A DNA stretch of 64,000 nucleotides from Bradyrhizobium sp. AZCC 1721 (GTDB lineage Bacteria > Pseudomonadota > Alphaproteobacteria > Rhizobiales > Xanthobacteraceae). A model generated the notes under the pieces. The model was not told the DNA's origin, searched no databases, and saw nothing but the letters and a program-made list of their open reading frames with translations. Positions 28,753 to 37,730 of this stretch are shown one piece after another. Location: contig NZ_JAZHSB010000001.1 in NCBI RefSeq assembly GCF_036924715.1, forward strand, positions 6,253,001 through 6,317,000. The letters are read 5' to 3'. The position numbers were made by a program, and so were the translations under genes. Numbering within the stretch: position 1 is the stretch's first letter; every line of letters begins with the position of its first letter.

Positions 28753-29433
28753 TTACGCCGCCTGCTTGTGCATGGCGCCCGATGCCGACGCCGTTCCGCG
28801 GATCGCCTTGATCGAACGTTCGATCGCGCCCCACAGCCTGCTGATCTCCGCGGCCGCCCGGCCTTCCGCGTAATATTCGCGGGCGCCTTCGCCCTGGCTC
28901 AGCGCCATGATCAGATCGGCGCGGTTGGTGATCTGGCCGCTCCACACCGGCGCGCGGAATTTCGCCAGCGCTTCACGCGCGATGCTGACGATGCGGCTCT
29001 CGGCGCCGTCGCGTTCGGCAGGCGCACCGTTGATCACGACCGCGTAGGGCTTGCGCGCCGAACGGCAGGTCTGAATGGTTTCCTGCACCGCGTTGACGTC
29101 GAACACGCCGGGCCGCGCCGGAATTATCACCATGGTGGCGTTGCGGATCGCATCGTCGACGACGGCCGACAAATTCGGCGGCGTGTCGATGAACACCCAT
29201 TCGATGCCGTCGCGCTTGGCGGCAGCGACGATGCCGCTGACGGAATTCACCGCGGCCTTGATCGGCGGCTCGTTGGTGCCGCGCAATTTGTGCCAGAGCG
29301 TAAGCGAGCCCTGCGGATCGGCATCGACGAGCAGGATGGGCTTCGTTGCCTTGTGAACATGGGCAGCGAGGTGAGCAGCCAGGGTACTCTTTCCCGAGCC
29401 CCCCTTACGTGATGCGAAAACAATTACGTTCAT
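28753..29433 (-). CDS. ParA-family ATPase (orphan)
   Basis: 226 residues. Deviant Walker A KGGSGKST at about 10-17, Walker A' LLVDADPQGSLTLWHK near 35-50 and WVFIDTPPN near 82. This is the small ParA/MipZ-like group that lacks the N-terminal HTH of plasmid ParA. Such ATPases position chromosomes, plasmids, chemosensory arrays or carboxysomes with a partner. No parB, parC or replication gene is adjacent. A C-terminal tail GTASASGAMHKQAA is low complexity. Confidence 0.92.
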   Translation of the reverse strand: MNVIVFASRKGGSGKSTLAAHLAAHVHKATKPILLVDADPQGSLTLWHKLRGTNEPPIKAAVNSVSGIVAAAKRDGIEWVFIDTPPNLSAVVDDAIRNATMVIIPARPGVFDVNAVQETIQTCRSARKPYAVVINGAPAERDGAESRIVSIAREALAKFRAPVWSGQITNRADLIMALSQGEGAREYYAEGRAAAEISRLWGAIERSIKAIRGTASASGAMHKQAA

Positions 29434-29609
29434 ATCTTGGCCTCCAGTTGACCCCAGAAGCCGAAAATGAATCAGCGCGGTGATTCGTGAAAGAAAAATT
29501 TATCACCCGCCGTGATGAAGCCACTTAATTGCCAATAAGGCTGGTTTTTGAGTCACACCGTGCAACCCCGGTGACCTTGAGAAGGAATCGAAAGCTCACC
29601 TTGCCTGGC

Positions 29610-29939
29610 TCACTGCGCGCCTTTTGTGCGCTCGCGTTCGAGCTTTGCGCGCTGGCGTTCGAGCCATTTGCGTTCGATCCATCCAAGCCCCAGCGACAAC
29701 GGCTTCTGCAGTGGCGGGATGTCCTGCGCGAACAAAAGGAGTCCGAGCGGCAGCATCCAGAGCCCGAGCACAGGCAGGAAGCTGAGAAAGCCGCCGGCGA
29801 CCAGCAGTATGGCAAGCGGTACTCGGACGTAGATCGACGACGGCTTGCGCACCCAGCCGACGAACTTCGCCGGCCCCGATGGCAGCTTCCTCTCGAACCA
29901 GGCAAAATGCCGGTCGAGCTCTTTACTGTGATCTATCAA
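29610..29939 (-). CDS. Small membrane protein, two helices
   Basis: 109 residues. Polar N terminus (MIDHSKELDRHFAWFERKLP), two hydrophobic segments (YVRVPLAILLVAGGFLSFLP and GLWMLPLGLLLFAQDIP) and a basic C-terminal coiled helix (IERKWLERQRAKLERERTKG). The GFLSFLPVLGLWMLPLGLLLFA hairpin pattern occurs in uncharacterised alphaproteobacterial proteins. Function unknown. Confidence 0.75.
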   Translation of the reverse strand: MIDHSKELDRHFAWFERKLPSGPAKFVGWVRKPSSIYVRVPLAILLVAGGFLSFLPVLGLWMLPLGLLLFAQDIPPLQKPLSLGLGWIERKWLERQRAKLERERTKGAQ

Positions 29940-30038
29940 TGAACCCTCTCCTCTTCCCCATGGGAGATGTTCACTGAATCGGCCGCTGGCAAGCGTCAGT
30001 CTGTCGCGAAAAGCGACCTTGAAACGGGCGCGCTGCCG

Positions 30039-30389
30039 TCAGGTCGCAGGCTTTTTCGGCTTTTTTCGCGGCTTGGCCGCAGCGGCTTTGCGCGGGGCTG
30101 CCGGCCGGATGATGGTCGGCCGGCCCACCGGCCGGGCCGTGATTTCATCGGGCTCGGGACGGAAGTGCGCCCGGCAAGCCGGCGAGAGCTGCGACTTGTT
30201 GCGCACCATGCAGGCGGTGACGCGGCTGATGTCAGGGATATCGGAGCTGCAGAGGCGGAACGCGTCCCCGGTGCAGGCCTGCTCCTGTTCGCGTGTATAG
30301 GTCTGACTGACGGCGGGCGAGATCGAAACGGCTAGTGCGGCGGCAAGCAACAATCCGAGCTGAAAATTTTCGATCCGAAAAATCGCCAT
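30039..30389 (-). CDS. Exported hypothetical protein with Cys-rich core and Lys/Pro tail
   Basis: 116 residues from the ATG at 30389, with GGGGGAATTC upstream. Signal peptide LGLLLAAALAVSISPAVSQ. The mature part TREQEQACTGDAFRLCSSDI and TACMVRNKSQLSPACRAHF has four cysteines in a pattern common in small exported Rhizobiales proteins, where it resembles a cysteine-rich repeat. The C terminus is Pro/Lys/Ala rich (RKAAAAKPRKKPKKPAT). Function unknown. Confidence 0.8.
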   Translation of the reverse strand: MAIFRIENFQLGLLLAAALAVSISPAVSQTYTREQEQACTGDAFRLCSSDIPDISRVTACMVRNKSQLSPACRAHFRPEPDEITARPVGRPTIIRPAAPRKAAAAKPRKKPKKPAT

Positions 30390-30518
30390 GAATTCCCCCA
30401 AGCCGCAATGATTTACGGAATAGTGGGTGAACGAGTGGGGCTTGGCAAGCACGGCTGGACAACGCGCCACAGCACAAGTGTCGCGGCAGGTCGGGAGATA
30501 ATTCAGCGACTGAAGGAT

Positions 30519-30595
30519 TGGTACAGTTGGGTGGGCTCGAACCACCGACCTCCTGTTCCACAGACAGGCGCTCTAACCAACTGAGCTACAACTGC
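30519..30595 (-). tRNA. tRNA-His (GTG)
   Basis: Full 77-base cloverleaf on the minus strand: acceptor GCAGTTG/CAACTGT, D arm GCTCAGTTGGTTAGAGC, anticodon loop CTGTGGA with GTG, T arm GGTGG TTCGAGC CCACC, then A73 and encoded CCA. It has A73 and no G at -1; alphaproteobacteria are known to use such tRNA-His, unlike most bacteria. Confidence 0.96.
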
Positions 30596-30760
30596 ATCCC
30601 TCACGCGGAAGCCCCAAAGAGGGGGGCGCGAATTGGCCGGAAACTAGGTGCAACGCCGGCCTTTGGCAAGGCCGGGAAGCATCTGATTATAGTCGTTTCG
30701 GGCGCGTGTTGCGTTCAAACGCGGATCGCGCCGGGGCCCGCAAAATGGTCCCGTAACAGC

Positions 30761-30791
30761 AAAAAGCCCGGGGCGCTTCGCCCGGGCTTTT
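30761..30791 (-). terminator. Intrinsic terminator after phasin gene
   Basis: AAAAGCCCGGGGCGCTTCGCCCGGGCTTTT is a near-perfect stem with a U tract on either strand. It lies 21 bases beyond the stop of the minus-strand phasin. Confidence 0.85.
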
Positions 30792-30811
30792 CGTTGGCGA
30801 TGCGAGCCCGA

Positions 30812-31246
30812 TCAGGCGGCGGGCTTGTAGTACTTCGAGGCGGAGGCCTTGATCGGCTCGACGGTCTCGGTCGCAACCTTCTGGCCAAGCTCGGCAAGCT
30901 CCTTGGCCTGCGCGGTGAAGGCCTCGTACTGCTTCTTGGCGTGCGCAGTCCACAGTTCGAGCGCTGCCGCCGGCGTCTTCACGCCGAGCAGCTCCTGCGC
31001 GAAATCGAGCGAGGACGAGGTGTTGGCCTTGAAGAACTCGATCAGCTTGGCGTTGTACTCGCTGGCGCCCTTGCTGGCGGTAGTGAACACGGCCTCGATG
31101 GTGCCATTGTGGGTTTCGGCTGCATCCTTGAACTTGGCGTAGTTGTCGCGGGCCTGCGAAACGCCCTTTTCGGCGAGTGCGCGCATCTGCTCGGGAACTT
31201 CGAAGGGAATGATGGAGGCGGAGAAGGGATCGGTGGAGCTGGTCAC
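30812..31246 (-). CDS. Phasin-family protein
   Basis: 144 residues from the GTG at 31246, chosen because AAGGA lies eight bases upstream; an ATG at 31255 overlaps that site. Phasin domain: helical, with EVPEQMRALAEKGVSQARDN at the start, then GTIEAVFTTASKGASEYNAK and LDFAQELLGVKTPAAALELW. Phasins coat polyhydroxybutyrate granules and control granule size. A second phasin gene lies upstream on the same strand. A TGC-N3-GCA motif at 31407 could be a PhaR-type site. Confidence 0.9.
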   Translation of the reverse strand: MTSSTDPFSASIIPFEVPEQMRALAEKGVSQARDNYAKFKDAAETHNGTIEAVFTTASKGASEYNAKLIEFFKANTSSSLDFAQELLGVKTPAAALELWTAHAKKQYEAFTAQAKELAELGQKVATETVEPIKASASKYYKPAA

Positions 31247-31406
31247 AGGTTGCATCCTTCACAATGGGGTTAATCGATGTTCCCCTGGCGGGTGCCGGGC
31301 GGACGACCGGAAGGAACGCCAAAAGGGATCACATACACACACGCACTCACGGAAGTTTGCCCATCCACGGGCTCGCCCAATAAGCACCCATATCGTGTCA
31401 AATTTG

Positions 31407-31415
31407 TGCAACGCA
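31407..31415. promoter_or_regulatory. TGCAACGCA, possible PhaR-type site
   Basis: TGCAACGCA followed by CTGCA lies about 160 bases upstream of the first phasin. PhaR repressors of PHB metabolism bind TGC-rich motifs, so this is a candidate operator. Only one copy is clear, so confidence is low. Confidence 0.3.
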
Positions 31416-31513
31416 CTGCAATTTCTGGTGCGACGCCGCATAGGGACCCGCACCGGATGCGTCTTCCAGTCGGTCCATTTGGCGGTTGCAGTACTGCCCG
31501 CTGCAGGCGGGGG

Positions 31514-31897
31514 TCAGGCTTTCGGCTTCGCCGCATCCATGGCGGCTTTGCCGACGATCTGGCTCATCTCGCTGGCCTGCTCCGCCAGCACACGCATTTG
31601 CCCCTGCACATATTCGCTGTGCAGCCGCGTCACCTCGGCCAGATCCTTGGCCTTCAGAAGTGACTGCGCGTAATCGAGCGAGCCCTGCACGTTCTTCTCG
31701 GCATAGGCGACAGCCTTCTGCCGGACATCCTTGGCGCCCTCGCGCATCGAGGCATTACGCTCCTCGATGGTATCCGCGGTGGTCTGCGCGGCGGCGACAA
31801 ATTTCTCAAACGTCTTGCGGGCCTGCTCCAGGCTCGCCTCCGCCATCGATCGCATTTCCTTGGGTATCTCGAAACGGTCTCGCACTTCGCCACTCAT
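31514..31897 (-). CDS. Phasin-family protein
   Basis: 127 residues, ATG at 31897 with AAGGA eight bases upstream. Phasin domain: EIPKEMRSMAEASLEQARKT, then GAKDVRQKAVAYAEKNVQGS and LDYAQSLLKAKDLAEVTRLH. It has the same order of helices as the neighbour at 30812 but is clearly different in sequence, so the two are old paralogues rather than a recent duplication. Both are likely on PHB granules. Confidence 0.9.
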   Translation of the reverse strand: MSGEVRDRFEIPKEMRSMAEASLEQARKTFEKFVAAAQTTADTIEERNASMREGAKDVRQKAVAYAEKNVQGSLDYAQSLLKAKDLAEVTRLHSEYVQGQMRVLAEQASEMSQIVGKAAMDAAKPKA

Positions 31898-32148
31898 GGC
31901 GCGTTCCTTTGCATTGGCTGGGATTGCGTCCGGATACTGTCAGGGGGCCGCTCCGGGGACGGATGCGGCGCCGGGAGGTTCCCCGTTGAACCCTTGACTG
32001 CCGTTTGCAACCACCCAACGCGGCGGCCAGCCAAAGGGTCCAGCCGGGGTTAAGGTTATCCGCCGCTTAAACCACGGCCGGACGGCCGGGCCGTGGACCT
32101 GCTGCCGCCGGCTTGCGATAGTAACGATCCCTTAAGGTTATCGGCATT

Positions 32149-35100
32149 TTGGTGCCGATCGTGGCGCCGGACGGTCATGTAGTTGCGATGAAGGACGCGG
32201 AATTTCAGTGGCGGATGCAGAGCGATCCGCGATTGGCGGCCTATGCGGCGAGCCGCCCGCCGGCATGGCTGTGGACGGCCGACGGCAGGCGGATCCTGTG
32301 GGCCAATCCGGCCGGCGCCCGCATGTTCGGCGCCGCCAGCGCCGCAGCCCTTGCTGAGAAGACCTTCGGACCGGCCGACCGGCACCGGCGGCAGATCGCG
32401 CGGCTCGCAGGACGGCTGCTCGCCAACGGCGCCATCCGCCTGGAGCGGTTACAGGGGTTTGGCGCAGCGCCCGGCATGCTTGCGACCTGCGGCTGTTCGC
32501 GGTTCGACTTTCCCAATGGCAGCCATGGTGTCTTGATCGCGGCCGGCGACATCGCGCTGATCGCGCCGCGGCCGGCGCGGGCGCATGAGCAGCCCGAGAA
32601 CGAGATGCGGCCCGAGGCCACAGCCTCAAAGCCGGCCCCGCAGCCGAGCGCGCCCGTCATGGAGCAAGCGGCCGTGCCGCAGCCAGTTCCCGATTACGAC
32701 CAGCCCGCGCAATCGGGCGAAGCGCCCGCCGAGTTTGCATTGTTCGATGCGTTTGCCGAGCCAGCCGCCGCGGAGGAGCCGGCCGCGACGGAGCCTGCTC
32801 CACGCACGCCATTCCCGGCGCTCGAAGCATTCGCCAGGCAGCCGACCCGCCGCCTGCCGCTGCGCTTCACCTGGCAGATGGATCGGGAAGGCCGCTTCAC
32901 GCTCGGGACCGACGAATTCACTGGCCTGATCGGCCCGCGCACCACGGCCGGCTTCGGGCGGCCATGGCGCGAGATCGCCGAGAGATTTGCGCTCGATCCC
33001 GACGGGCGGGTGATGAAGGCGTTCGCCACATGCGCGACCTGGAGCGGCATCGTGCTGAACTGGCCGGTCGATGGCGGCGGCACTCTGCCGGTTGAATTGT
33101 CCGGCTTGCCGATTTTCGACGGGCAGCGGAATTTCATCGGATATCGCGGCTTTGGCGTCTGCCGCGATTTCGACGCCCTCGCCCTGCTCGCCGCCCTGCG
33201 CCTGGCGGAATTGACCGGCGAGATGGCAATGCCGCAAGAGCCGCCCGCCCCGGAATTTCCCAGCCCGACAGGCGTTGCACCGCCTTTGGTCGACGATTTG
33301 CCCGAACCGATTGCTGCCGAGACTTCACATCAAAACGATTTGGAAACGCCCGTGGAACCTCCCAAGGAAAGCGTCAAGGAAAGCGCCAACGAAGCCTTGA
33401 AGGACACCGTGACGGAATTGCCCGCAGATGCTCCCAACGTCGTGCCATTCCGCGCGCCCGGCGAGGCGAAGCCGCTATCGCTGACGCCGGTCGAGAACAG
33501 TGCCTTCGACGAACTCGCGCGGCAATTGTCGGCGCGGCTCGTCACCGAGAATGGTAACCAGGCGGTGCCGAACGTCACCGGTGAAACGATCTTTGAACCA
33601 ACCGTCGCATCGTTCGCGCGCGAACCAGCCGGCGGGCCGCCCGAATGGTTGGCCTCGCCCGAACCGCCCGCGCATGGCGAAGCCGCGCGCGACAAGGCGC
33701 TGCTCGATCTCTTACCCGTCGGCATCCTGATCTACCGCCTCGACCGCCTGCTCTATGCCAACCCCGCCTTCCTGACGCAGATGGGCTATGCCAGCGTGCA
33801 TGCGCTGGAAGAGGCCGGCGGCCTCGACGCGCTCTATGTCGAACCCGGCACGTCGAATGCGTCCTCGACATCGGACACCGGCAGGCCGGTGACGATTTCC
33901 GCAAGCGGGCCTGCGGATGCAAACGCGCCGTCATCGGCCGCCGAGGCCCGCCTCCACACGATTTCATGGGACGGCGATTCGGCGCTGGCCCTGATCTTCT
34001 CGACCACGCGCCATGAGGGCGCGGCGATCGCCGCCGCCATCTCGCAAGCCGAGCCGGTAGCGGAGCTGGACATCCCCGAACCGTCCGATGTCGGCCATGC
34101 CAACGCCGAAGAACTCGCCGCCATCCTCGACACCACAGCCGAAGGCATCCTGATGTTCGATGCCGAAGGCAACATCCATGCAGCCAACCGCAGCGCCGAA
34201 GCGCTGTTCGGCTATGACGGCGACGAACTGGTCCAACGCAATCTCGCCGATCTCTTTGCGCCCGAAAGCCAGCACGGCGTGTTCGAATATCTCGCCGGCA
34301 TCAAGGCCTCCGGTGTCGAAAGCCTGCTCGATCACGGCCGCGAGGTGCTCGGCCGCGAAAGTAAGGGCGGCATCATTCCGCTGTCGATGACCATCGGCCG
34401 CACCCGCCCAGACGGCCCGAATTTCTTCGCGGTGTTCCGCGATCTCTCGCAGGCCAAGAAGACCGAGAGCGAGTTGCGCGAGGCGCGACGGCTGGCGGAA
34501 CGCGCCGCCAACGCCAAGGCCGACGTGCTGGCCCGGATCAGCCACGAGGTGCGAATGCCGCTGAACGCCATCATCGGCTTTGCCGAAGTGATGATCGGGG
34601 AGCGTTTCGGCGCGCTCGGCAACGAGCGTTACCGCGAATACATGAAGGACATCCGCGCCGCCGGCGAACACGTGATCGCCATCGTCAACGACCTGCTCGA
34701 TCTCTCTCGGATCGAAACCGGCAAGCTCGATCTCGCCTTCACCAACCAGAATCTCAACGAGATGGTCGAGAGCTGTGTGGCGGTCATGCAGCCGCATGCC
34801 AACCGCGAGCGCATCATCATCCGCACTTCGCTCGCGCACACGCTGCCGCCTGTGATCGCAGACGCGCAGGCGTTGCGCCAGATCACGCTGAACCTGATCG
34901 GCAATTCGATCCATCTCGCCAATGCCGGCGGCCAGGTCATCGTCTCGACCGCGCTGTCCGATTTCGGCGATGTGATGCTGCGGGTCCGCGACACCGGCCA
35001 CGGCCTCAACGACAACGAGGTTGCCGCAGCCCTCGAGCCGTTCCGCACGCGGGCGCCGTCGGATCAGTCCGAGAGTGCGGTCGTCAGCCTGTCGCTGACC

Positions 35101-35205
35101 AAGGCGCTCGTCGAAGCCAACCGCGCCAAATTCCAGATCAAGACCGGCGGCCGCTCCGGCACCCTGATCGAGGTCGTGTTTCCGCCCGCGGTGGTGCGGG
35201 CGTAG
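32149..35205 (+). CDS. PAS-domain sensor histidine kinase, PdhS/PleC-like
   Basis: Up to 1018 residues. No transmembrane helix is visible, so it is probably cytoplasmic. An N-terminal PAS-like part (WLWTADGRRILWANPAGARM) is followed by a Pro/Ala/Glu-rich linker, a second sensor part, a weaker PAS (LLPVGILIYRLDRLLYANPA), a clear PAS (LDTTAEGILMFDAEGNIHAA), then HisKA with phospho-acceptor His799 in ISHEVRMPLNAIIGFAE and HATPase with VIADAQALRQITLNLIGNSI. Length and order recall Brucella PdhS, which controls polarity and cell cycle through DivK. The start is uncertain: TTG 32149 or ATG 32188. Confidence 0.88.
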   Translation: MVPIVAPDGHVVAMKDAEFQWRMQSDPRLAAYAASRPPAWLWTADGRRILWANPAGARMFGAASAAALAEKTFGPADRHRRQIARLAGRLLANGAIRLERLQGFGAAPGMLATCGCSRFDFPNGSHGVLIAAGDIALIAPRPARAHEQPENEMRPEATASKPAPQPSAPVMEQAAVPQPVPDYDQPAQSGEAPAEFALFDAFAEPAAAEEPAATEPAPRTPFPALEAFARQPTRRLPLRFTWQMDREGRFTLGTDEFTGLIGPRTTAGFGRPWREIAERFALDPDGRVMKAFATCATWSGIVLNWPVDGGGTLPVELSGLPIFDGQRNFIGYRGFGVCRDFDALALLAALRLAELTGEMAMPQEPPAPEFPSPTGVAPPLVDDLPEPIAAETSHQNDLETPVEPPKESVKESANEALKDTVTELPADAPNVVPFRAPGEAKPLSLTPVENSAFDELARQLSARLVTENGNQAVPNVTGETIFEPTVASFAREPAGGPPEWLASPEPPAHGEAARDKALLDLLPVGILIYRLDRLLYANPAFLTQMGYASVHALEEAGGLDALYVEPGTSNASSTSDTGRPVTISASGPADANAPSSAAEARLHTISWDGDSALALIFSTTRHEGAAIAAAISQAEPVAELDIPEPSDVGHANAEELAAILDTTAEGILMFDAEGNIHAANRSAEALFGYDGDELVQRNLADLFAPESQHGVFEYLAGIKASGVESLLDHGREVLGRESKGGIIPLSMTIGRTRPDGPNFFAVFRDLSQAKKTESELREARRLAERAANAKADVLARISHEVRMPLNAIIGFAEVMIGERFGALGNERYREYMKDIRAAGEHVIAIVNDLLDLSRIETGKLDLAFTNQNLNEMVESCVAVMQPHANRERIIIRTSLAHTLPPVIADAQALRQITLNLIGNSIHLANAGGQVIVSTALSDFGDVMLRVRDTGHGLNDNEVAAALEPFRTRAPSDQSESAVVSLSLTKALVEANRAKFQIKTGGRSGTLIEVVFPPAVVRA

Positions 35206-35241
35206 CCGGAGACGAACGGGCGTGGGTAGCCGCAGCGTCGA

Positions 35242-35961
35242 TCACGTCACTATTGGCGAGAGAAACGCTGGAACGCTGCGGCCATCGCTGCGCAAATAGT
35301 CGGCCATCGGTCGAACGACCTTGATGACGGCCGGTCTCGTCGTCATGCGCTGCCGCCATTGCAGAAGTCTCGGCGTTTCGCCGGTCATGTCGGCACCCAT
35401 GCGGGCACCGAAGAGCTGGGCCATATAGAACGCGATATCGGCAAAGGAGTATTCGCCGGCGAGAAACTCGCGGTCGCCAAGGACACGCTCCATGGTTCGA
35501 TAATAGGCAGCAGCGGCCTCGCGCGCGGGCTTCCCGGCAGGATCCCTTGGCGTATTCCAGAGCGGCATCAATTTGATGATATGCGGGAAATAGACCTCGT
35601 CCGATTCATGCTCCAGCCGGCGAGCCCAGGCTCGCGCGGCAGGGGTCGCAGGCCACAGCGCAGGGCTCGGCTTGATGTCTTCGAGATACTCGAAGATCTG
35701 GGTGGAATCGAAAATCTCGAGATCGCCATCGATCAGCACCGGGACCTGGCGCTTCGGATTGATGCGCAGGACTTCCGGATGCTTCGGCGCATAACCCTCC
35801 TTCTGGGTGAAGGGGACCATGACCAGTTCGAAATCGATGTCCTTCTCGTGTGCAGCGATCTGAACCTTTGCGCCGAACATGCTCAGGGCGGCGGAGAACA
35901 GCCGCATCTTGGGGCCGCTGCTTCGATCGGCTTCTCGACCGGATTGAGCATTCTCGTGCAT
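35242..35961 (-). CDS. Glutathione S-transferase family protein
   Basis: 239 residues from the ATG at 35961, chosen for the GAGGGG site upstream. Thioredoxin-like N domain: LFSAALSMFGAKVQIAAHEK, NPKRQVPVLIDGDLEIFDST (cis-Pro and Ser/Thr of the G site) and QIFEYLEDIKPSPALWP. The C-terminal helical domain contains LAGEYSFADIAFYMAQLFG. GSTs conjugate or reduce electrophiles with glutathione. It is convergent with the histidine kinase gene and gives no context clue. Confidence 0.92.
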   Translation of the reverse strand: MHENAQSGREADRSSGPKMRLFSAALSMFGAKVQIAAHEKDIDFELVMVPFTQKEGYAPKHPEVLRINPKRQVPVLIDGDLEIFDSTQIFEYLEDIKPSPALWPATPAARAWARRLEHESDEVYFPHIIKLMPLWNTPRDPAGKPAREAAAAYYRTMERVLGDREFLAGEYSFADIAFYMAQLFGARMGADMTGETPRLLQWRQRMTTRPAVIKVVRPMADYLRSDGRSVPAFLSPIVT

Positions 35962-36279
35962 CGATTTCCCCTCAATCATCAGCGGCGCGTTCGCCTCCGA
36001 GGCCGTGGCCCCTTCGTCATCGCGTCTTATTCAGGCGCCACAGCCAGGCCAAGGCAACGCAAAGCACGGTGCCTGTTCGGGACGTGTGCCGAGCAGTTGG
36101 CGTTTCACTTTCGGTCAGGCAAGTGCCGAAGGCCAAAAACGCACGAGCTTCAAAGCCCTGACGAAATCTGAAAGATCCGGTCCGCCCCCACAAAGGTCCT
36201 TCTGGACAGCGGCGGATTTTCCGGCTGATATGCGACGAATTGACACACAGCGGCTCCGCGTGAGCCTGGAGGAAATCCC

Positions 36280-37248
36280 ATGATGCCGTTTCATACGCGC
36301 CTGTTCGGCGCGGTCGTCGCGTTGACGCTTGCAGCCACAGCACCTGCCCTCTCGCAGCAGCTCGAGCTCAAGATCATGGCGCCCGCAGCCCCCGGCGGCG
36401 GCTGGGATCAGACCGCCCGCGCGATGCAGCAGGCTTTGGTCGCTGCCAAGATCGCCCGTAGCGTCCAGGTCACGAACGTTGCCGGCGCCGGGGGCAGCAT
36501 CGGCATCGCGCAGTTCGTCAATGGCGCCAAGGGTGACGGCAACCAGATGATGGTGAACGGCTTCGTCATGGTTGGCGCGCTCGCCATGAACAAGTCGCCG
36601 GTGACGCTCGAACAGGTGACGCCGATTGCGCGCCTCACCGAGGAAATCCAGGTGATCGTGGTGCCGGCGAATTCGCCGCTCAAGACAGCGCAGGATCTTG
36701 CCGCGGCCGTGAAAGCCGATATCGCCAAGGTAACCTTTGCCGGCGGCTCGGCCGGCGGCGTTGATCATGTGATGGCAGCGTTGTTTGCGGGAACGATCGG
36801 CGCCGACGCCAAGAAGATCAACTACATTCCATTTTCCGGCGGCGGCGAGTCGCTGGCGGCCATTCTCGGCGGCAAGGTCACCGCAGGCATTTCGGGCCTG
36901 AGCGAATACGAAGGACAGATCAAATCCGGCAAATTGCGCGCGCTCGGCGTGACCTCGGAGAAACGTATCGCCGGAATCGATATTCCGACCTTCAAGGAAC
37001 AAGGGATCGACCTCGTGCTCGCCAACTGGCGTTCGGTGGTCGCGCCTCCCGGGATCACGCCGGAGCAGCGCAAGACGTTGAGCGACGCCGTCGAGAAGAT
37101 GATCAAGTCCGACGCCTGGAAGGACATCCTCAAGCAGAAGGGCTGGGATGACGCCTATCTTTCTGGCGATGCGTTCGCCGACTTCCTGAAGAAGGAAACC
37201 GCGCGTGTCACCGACGTCTTGAAGTCGGTCGGCCTCGTCAAATCATGA
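36280..37248 (+). CDS. tctC: Tripartite tricarboxylate transporter, substrate-binding protein
   Basis: 322 residues; GGAGGAAATCCC precedes the start. Signal peptide LFGAVVALTLAATAPALSQQ, then the TctC/Bug fold: IMAPAAPGGGWDQTARAMQQ, VVPANSPLKTAQDLAAAVKA and the C-terminal VVAPPGITPEQRKTLSDAVE. Tct binding proteins capture carboxylates in the periplasm and hand them to TctAB. First gene of tctCBA; its ATGA stop overlaps tctB by four bases. Substrate unknown. Confidence 0.95.
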   Translation: MMPFHTRLFGAVVALTLAATAPALSQQLELKIMAPAAPGGGWDQTARAMQQALVAAKIARSVQVTNVAGAGGSIGIAQFVNGAKGDGNQMMVNGFVMVGALAMNKSPVTLEQVTPIARLTEEIQVIVVPANSPLKTAQDLAAAVKADIAKVTFAGGSAGGVDHVMAALFAGTIGADAKKINYIPFSGGGESLAAILGGKVTAGISGLSEYEGQIKSGKLRALGVTSEKRIAGIDIPTFKEQGIDLVLANWRSVVAPPGITPEQRKTLSDAVEKMIKSDAWKDILKQKGWDDAYLSGDAFADFLKKETARVTDVLKSVGLVKS

Positions 37249-37730
37249 CGGACCTTCCGCAGGCCCCGGCGGCGCGGCGCATCGATCGTGCGGGCCTGGT
37301 CGTTGCCGCGGCGCTCGCAGCGCTTGCCGCGGTGCTGGTATGGGACTCCAGGCAACTGCCGGCTACCACCATGTACGGCATGGGGCCCGAGGTGATGCCG
37401 GTCGTCGTCGCGGTCGGGCTCGGCCTGCTCGCGATCGGCAATCTGATCGATGCGTTGCGCGGCAACCTGCCGCCGCGCGAAAGCGCCGATCCCAGAGCGG
37501 TGCTGCTGATCCTCGGCGGACTTGCGCTGCTGATCGCCATCATCGGCCTCGGCGGCGGCTTCATCCTGGCGACATCGGCGCTGTTCGTCACCACCTCGGC
37601 GGCGTTCGGGCGCCGCGCCATCCTCGCCGACCTCGTCATCGCGCTCGTGATGACCACGCTGATCTATCTCGCCTTCGATCGGGTGCTGACGCTGAGCCTG
37701 CCGGCCGGCCCTCTGGAAAGACTGCTGTAA
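37245..37730 (+). CDS. tctB: Tripartite tricarboxylate transporter TctB-family protein
   Basis: 161 residues with four hydrophobic segments: AGLVVAAALAALAAVLVWDS, EVMPVVVAVGLGLLAIGNLI, PRAVLLILGGLALLIAIIGL and DLVIALVMTTLIYLAFDRVL. TctB/DUF1468 small membrane subunit. It overlaps tctC by four bases and its stop overlaps the tctA ATG (TAATG), so the three are translationally coupled. Confidence 0.93.
   Translation: MTDLPQAPAARRIDRAGLVVAAALAALAAVLVWDSRQLPATTMYGMGPEVMPVVVAVGLGLLAIGNLIDALRGNLPPRESADPRAVLLILGGLALLIAIIGLGGGFILATSALFVTTSAAFGRRAILADLVIALVMTTLIYLAFDRVLTLSLPAGPLERLL

Noticed and set aside
30518..31273. Plus-strand frame beginning VQLGGLEPPTSC
   Set aside because: It reads across tRNA-His and antisense to a phasin; this peptide is a well-known false translation of tRNA genes.
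37340..37729. Extended N terminus of the tctA frame
   Set aside because: Shadow of tctB; the ATG at 37730 overlapping the tctB stop is the true start.
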